Shown here in pieces: positions 14,915 to 15,562 of a stretch of 15,562 bases of DNA (positions within the stretch are counted from its first letter, which is position 1; every line of letters starts with the position of its first letter). Under the pieces are notes generated by a model. The model did not search any database. It was not told the origin of the DNA and was given only the letters and a program-made list of their open reading frames with translations. The position numbers were made by a program, and so were the translations under genes. Origin of the DNA: JBAZGG01 sp041653015 (GTDB taxonomy: Bacteria; Bacillota_I; Bacilli_A; RFN20; CAG-826); NCBI GenBank assembly GCA_041653015.1, contig JBAZGG010000016.1:1-15562 (forward strand), in the 5' to 3' direction.

Positions 14915-15562
14915 TCAATCTTTATCAAAGGCTTCTAGGCCTTTCTTTGTTTCGACTTTTGCACGTTTAATATTTGGAATGAAGATAAACACTAAAAGAG
15001 CAGCAACGAACAAAATTGCCGAATACGCAAATGTCACTTGCCATGCAAAATTTTGAATGAGCATTAGAGCGCCTAATCCAATCGGCGTTACCGACTGAGC
15101 GAGCATTGATGATGTATAATAATAACCAGTATACTTTCCAACGGTCTTTTGAGTCGATAATTCGACCACCATCGGATACGAACAGCAATTGATAAAAGCC
15201 CATCCGATACCTGCCAATGCAAAAATAACATAATAAACGATGGGGAGAATTTTATTGCTATCGCCGATGATACCACCATCGCCAAGGAACAATGGGGAGA
15301 TAAAAAAGCACGTTAACATTGAGACGACCATAATCAAAATCCCCAACACAACTGTCCATTTTCGTCCTAATTTCTCCGCGATTTTTCCAGCCGGAATAAA
15401 AGTGATCATCGAACAGATTGTAAGGACGATGGTCGCCATGCTGTATTCTTTGAATTGTAGATAATATGTCGCATAATTACTCCAGAATGTTTCCACGCCA
15501 TTAAATGCAGCGAACCATAAGAAAATAGCGGCGATTAACAGGATTAGTGTCCGTCTATTTTT
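14915..15562 (-). CDS. Major facilitator superfamily transporter (partial, N-terminus off the window)
   Basis: The reading frame is open to the right edge, giving the last 215 residues. Five to six hydrophobic helices are visible, with the loop motif AGKIAEKLGRKW typical of MFS proteins between two of them. The edge segment FLWFAAFNGVETFWSNYATYYL resembles the middle helix of SLC45/GPH-like sugar symporters. The polar Lys/Glu-rich end (IKRAKVETKKGLEAFDKD) is cytoplasmic. An in-frame GTG at 15496 lies inside a helix and is not the start. The gene is followed 2 bases later by the PLC-like gene. Substrate cannot be told; a di- or oligosaccharide would suit the nearby malQ, but this is inference. 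Confidence 0.8.
   Translation of the reverse strand, partial: KNRRTLILLIAAIFLWFAAFNGVETFWSNYATYYLQFKEYSMATIVLTICSMITFIPAGKIAEKLGRKWTVVLGILIMVVSMLTCFFISPLFLGDGGIIGDSNKILPIVYYVIFALAGIGWAFINCCSYPMVVELSTQKTVGKYTGYYYTSSMLAQSVTPIGLGALMLIQNFAWQVTFAYSAILFVAALLVFIFIPNIKRAKVETKKGLEAFDKD

Noticed and set aside
1..15562. Mycoplasma code with TGA as tryptophan
   Set aside because: TGA ends rimO, galT, the MFS gene and the 188-aa membrane gene at the expected family lengths, and tryptophans are encoded by TGG.
1..15562. CRISPR array or insertion sequence
   Set aside because: No regularly spaced repeats, transposase-like protein or terminal inverted repeats were seen.

Overview
The window looks like chromosome of a low-GC, Gram-positive-type bacterium related to Bacilli or the Mollicutes-like lineages. 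The evidence is AT-rich DNA, GAGG-type ribosome binding sites, several lipoproteins with Gram-positive-style signal peptides, and class II GalT. TGA, TAA and TAG all end recognisable genes here (TGA for rimO and galT, TAG for malQ and the TetR gene), so the standard bacterial code applies and the TGA=Trp code of mycoplasmas does not. The exact lineage is an inference.

Layout. (1) 1-1737, minus strand: an accessory, defence-like module. It has an AbiEi-like winged-helix protein, an overlapping 185-aa protein with a C-terminal Cro/CI helix-turn-helix, and the N-terminal part of a helix-turn-helix/Dam-type adenine methylase cut by the window edge. The methylase has its own promoter with an embedded palindrome. 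(2) 1791-1954: a tRNA-Thr(GGT) gene with clear promoter and terminator; its 3' end faces the accessory module. (3) 1982-8580, minus strand: a galT promoter followed by a tightly overlapping run galT, YwaF-like membrane protein, unknown membrane protein, malQ, rimO, and then a lipoprotein carrying a barnase-type ribonuclease domain. (4) 8645-10216, plus strand: a lipoprotein gene broken by an in-frame amber codon, then an HdeD-like membrane protein. (5) 10187-13277, minus strand: an anchored extracellular protein, a lipoprotein and a cardiolipin synthase. (6) 13383-13987, plus strand: a TetR regulator divergent from group 5. (7) 13977-15562, minus strand: the C-terminal half of an MFS transporter and a zinc-phospholipase-C-fold protein.

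Functionally, galT and malQ handle galactose and malto-oligosaccharides, and the MFS protein may bring in a sugar. Cardiolipin synthase, the HdeD-like protein and the lipoproteins form an envelope group, possibly under the TetR regulator. The barnase-type lipoprotein may scavenge extracellular RNA. The most unusual points are the AbiEi/HTH/methylase module beside a tRNA 3' end, the surface-tethered barnase with no visible barstar, and the amber-interrupted lipoprotein. No insertion sequence, CRISPR array or rRNA was seen, and no stretch over 300 bases lacks a gene.
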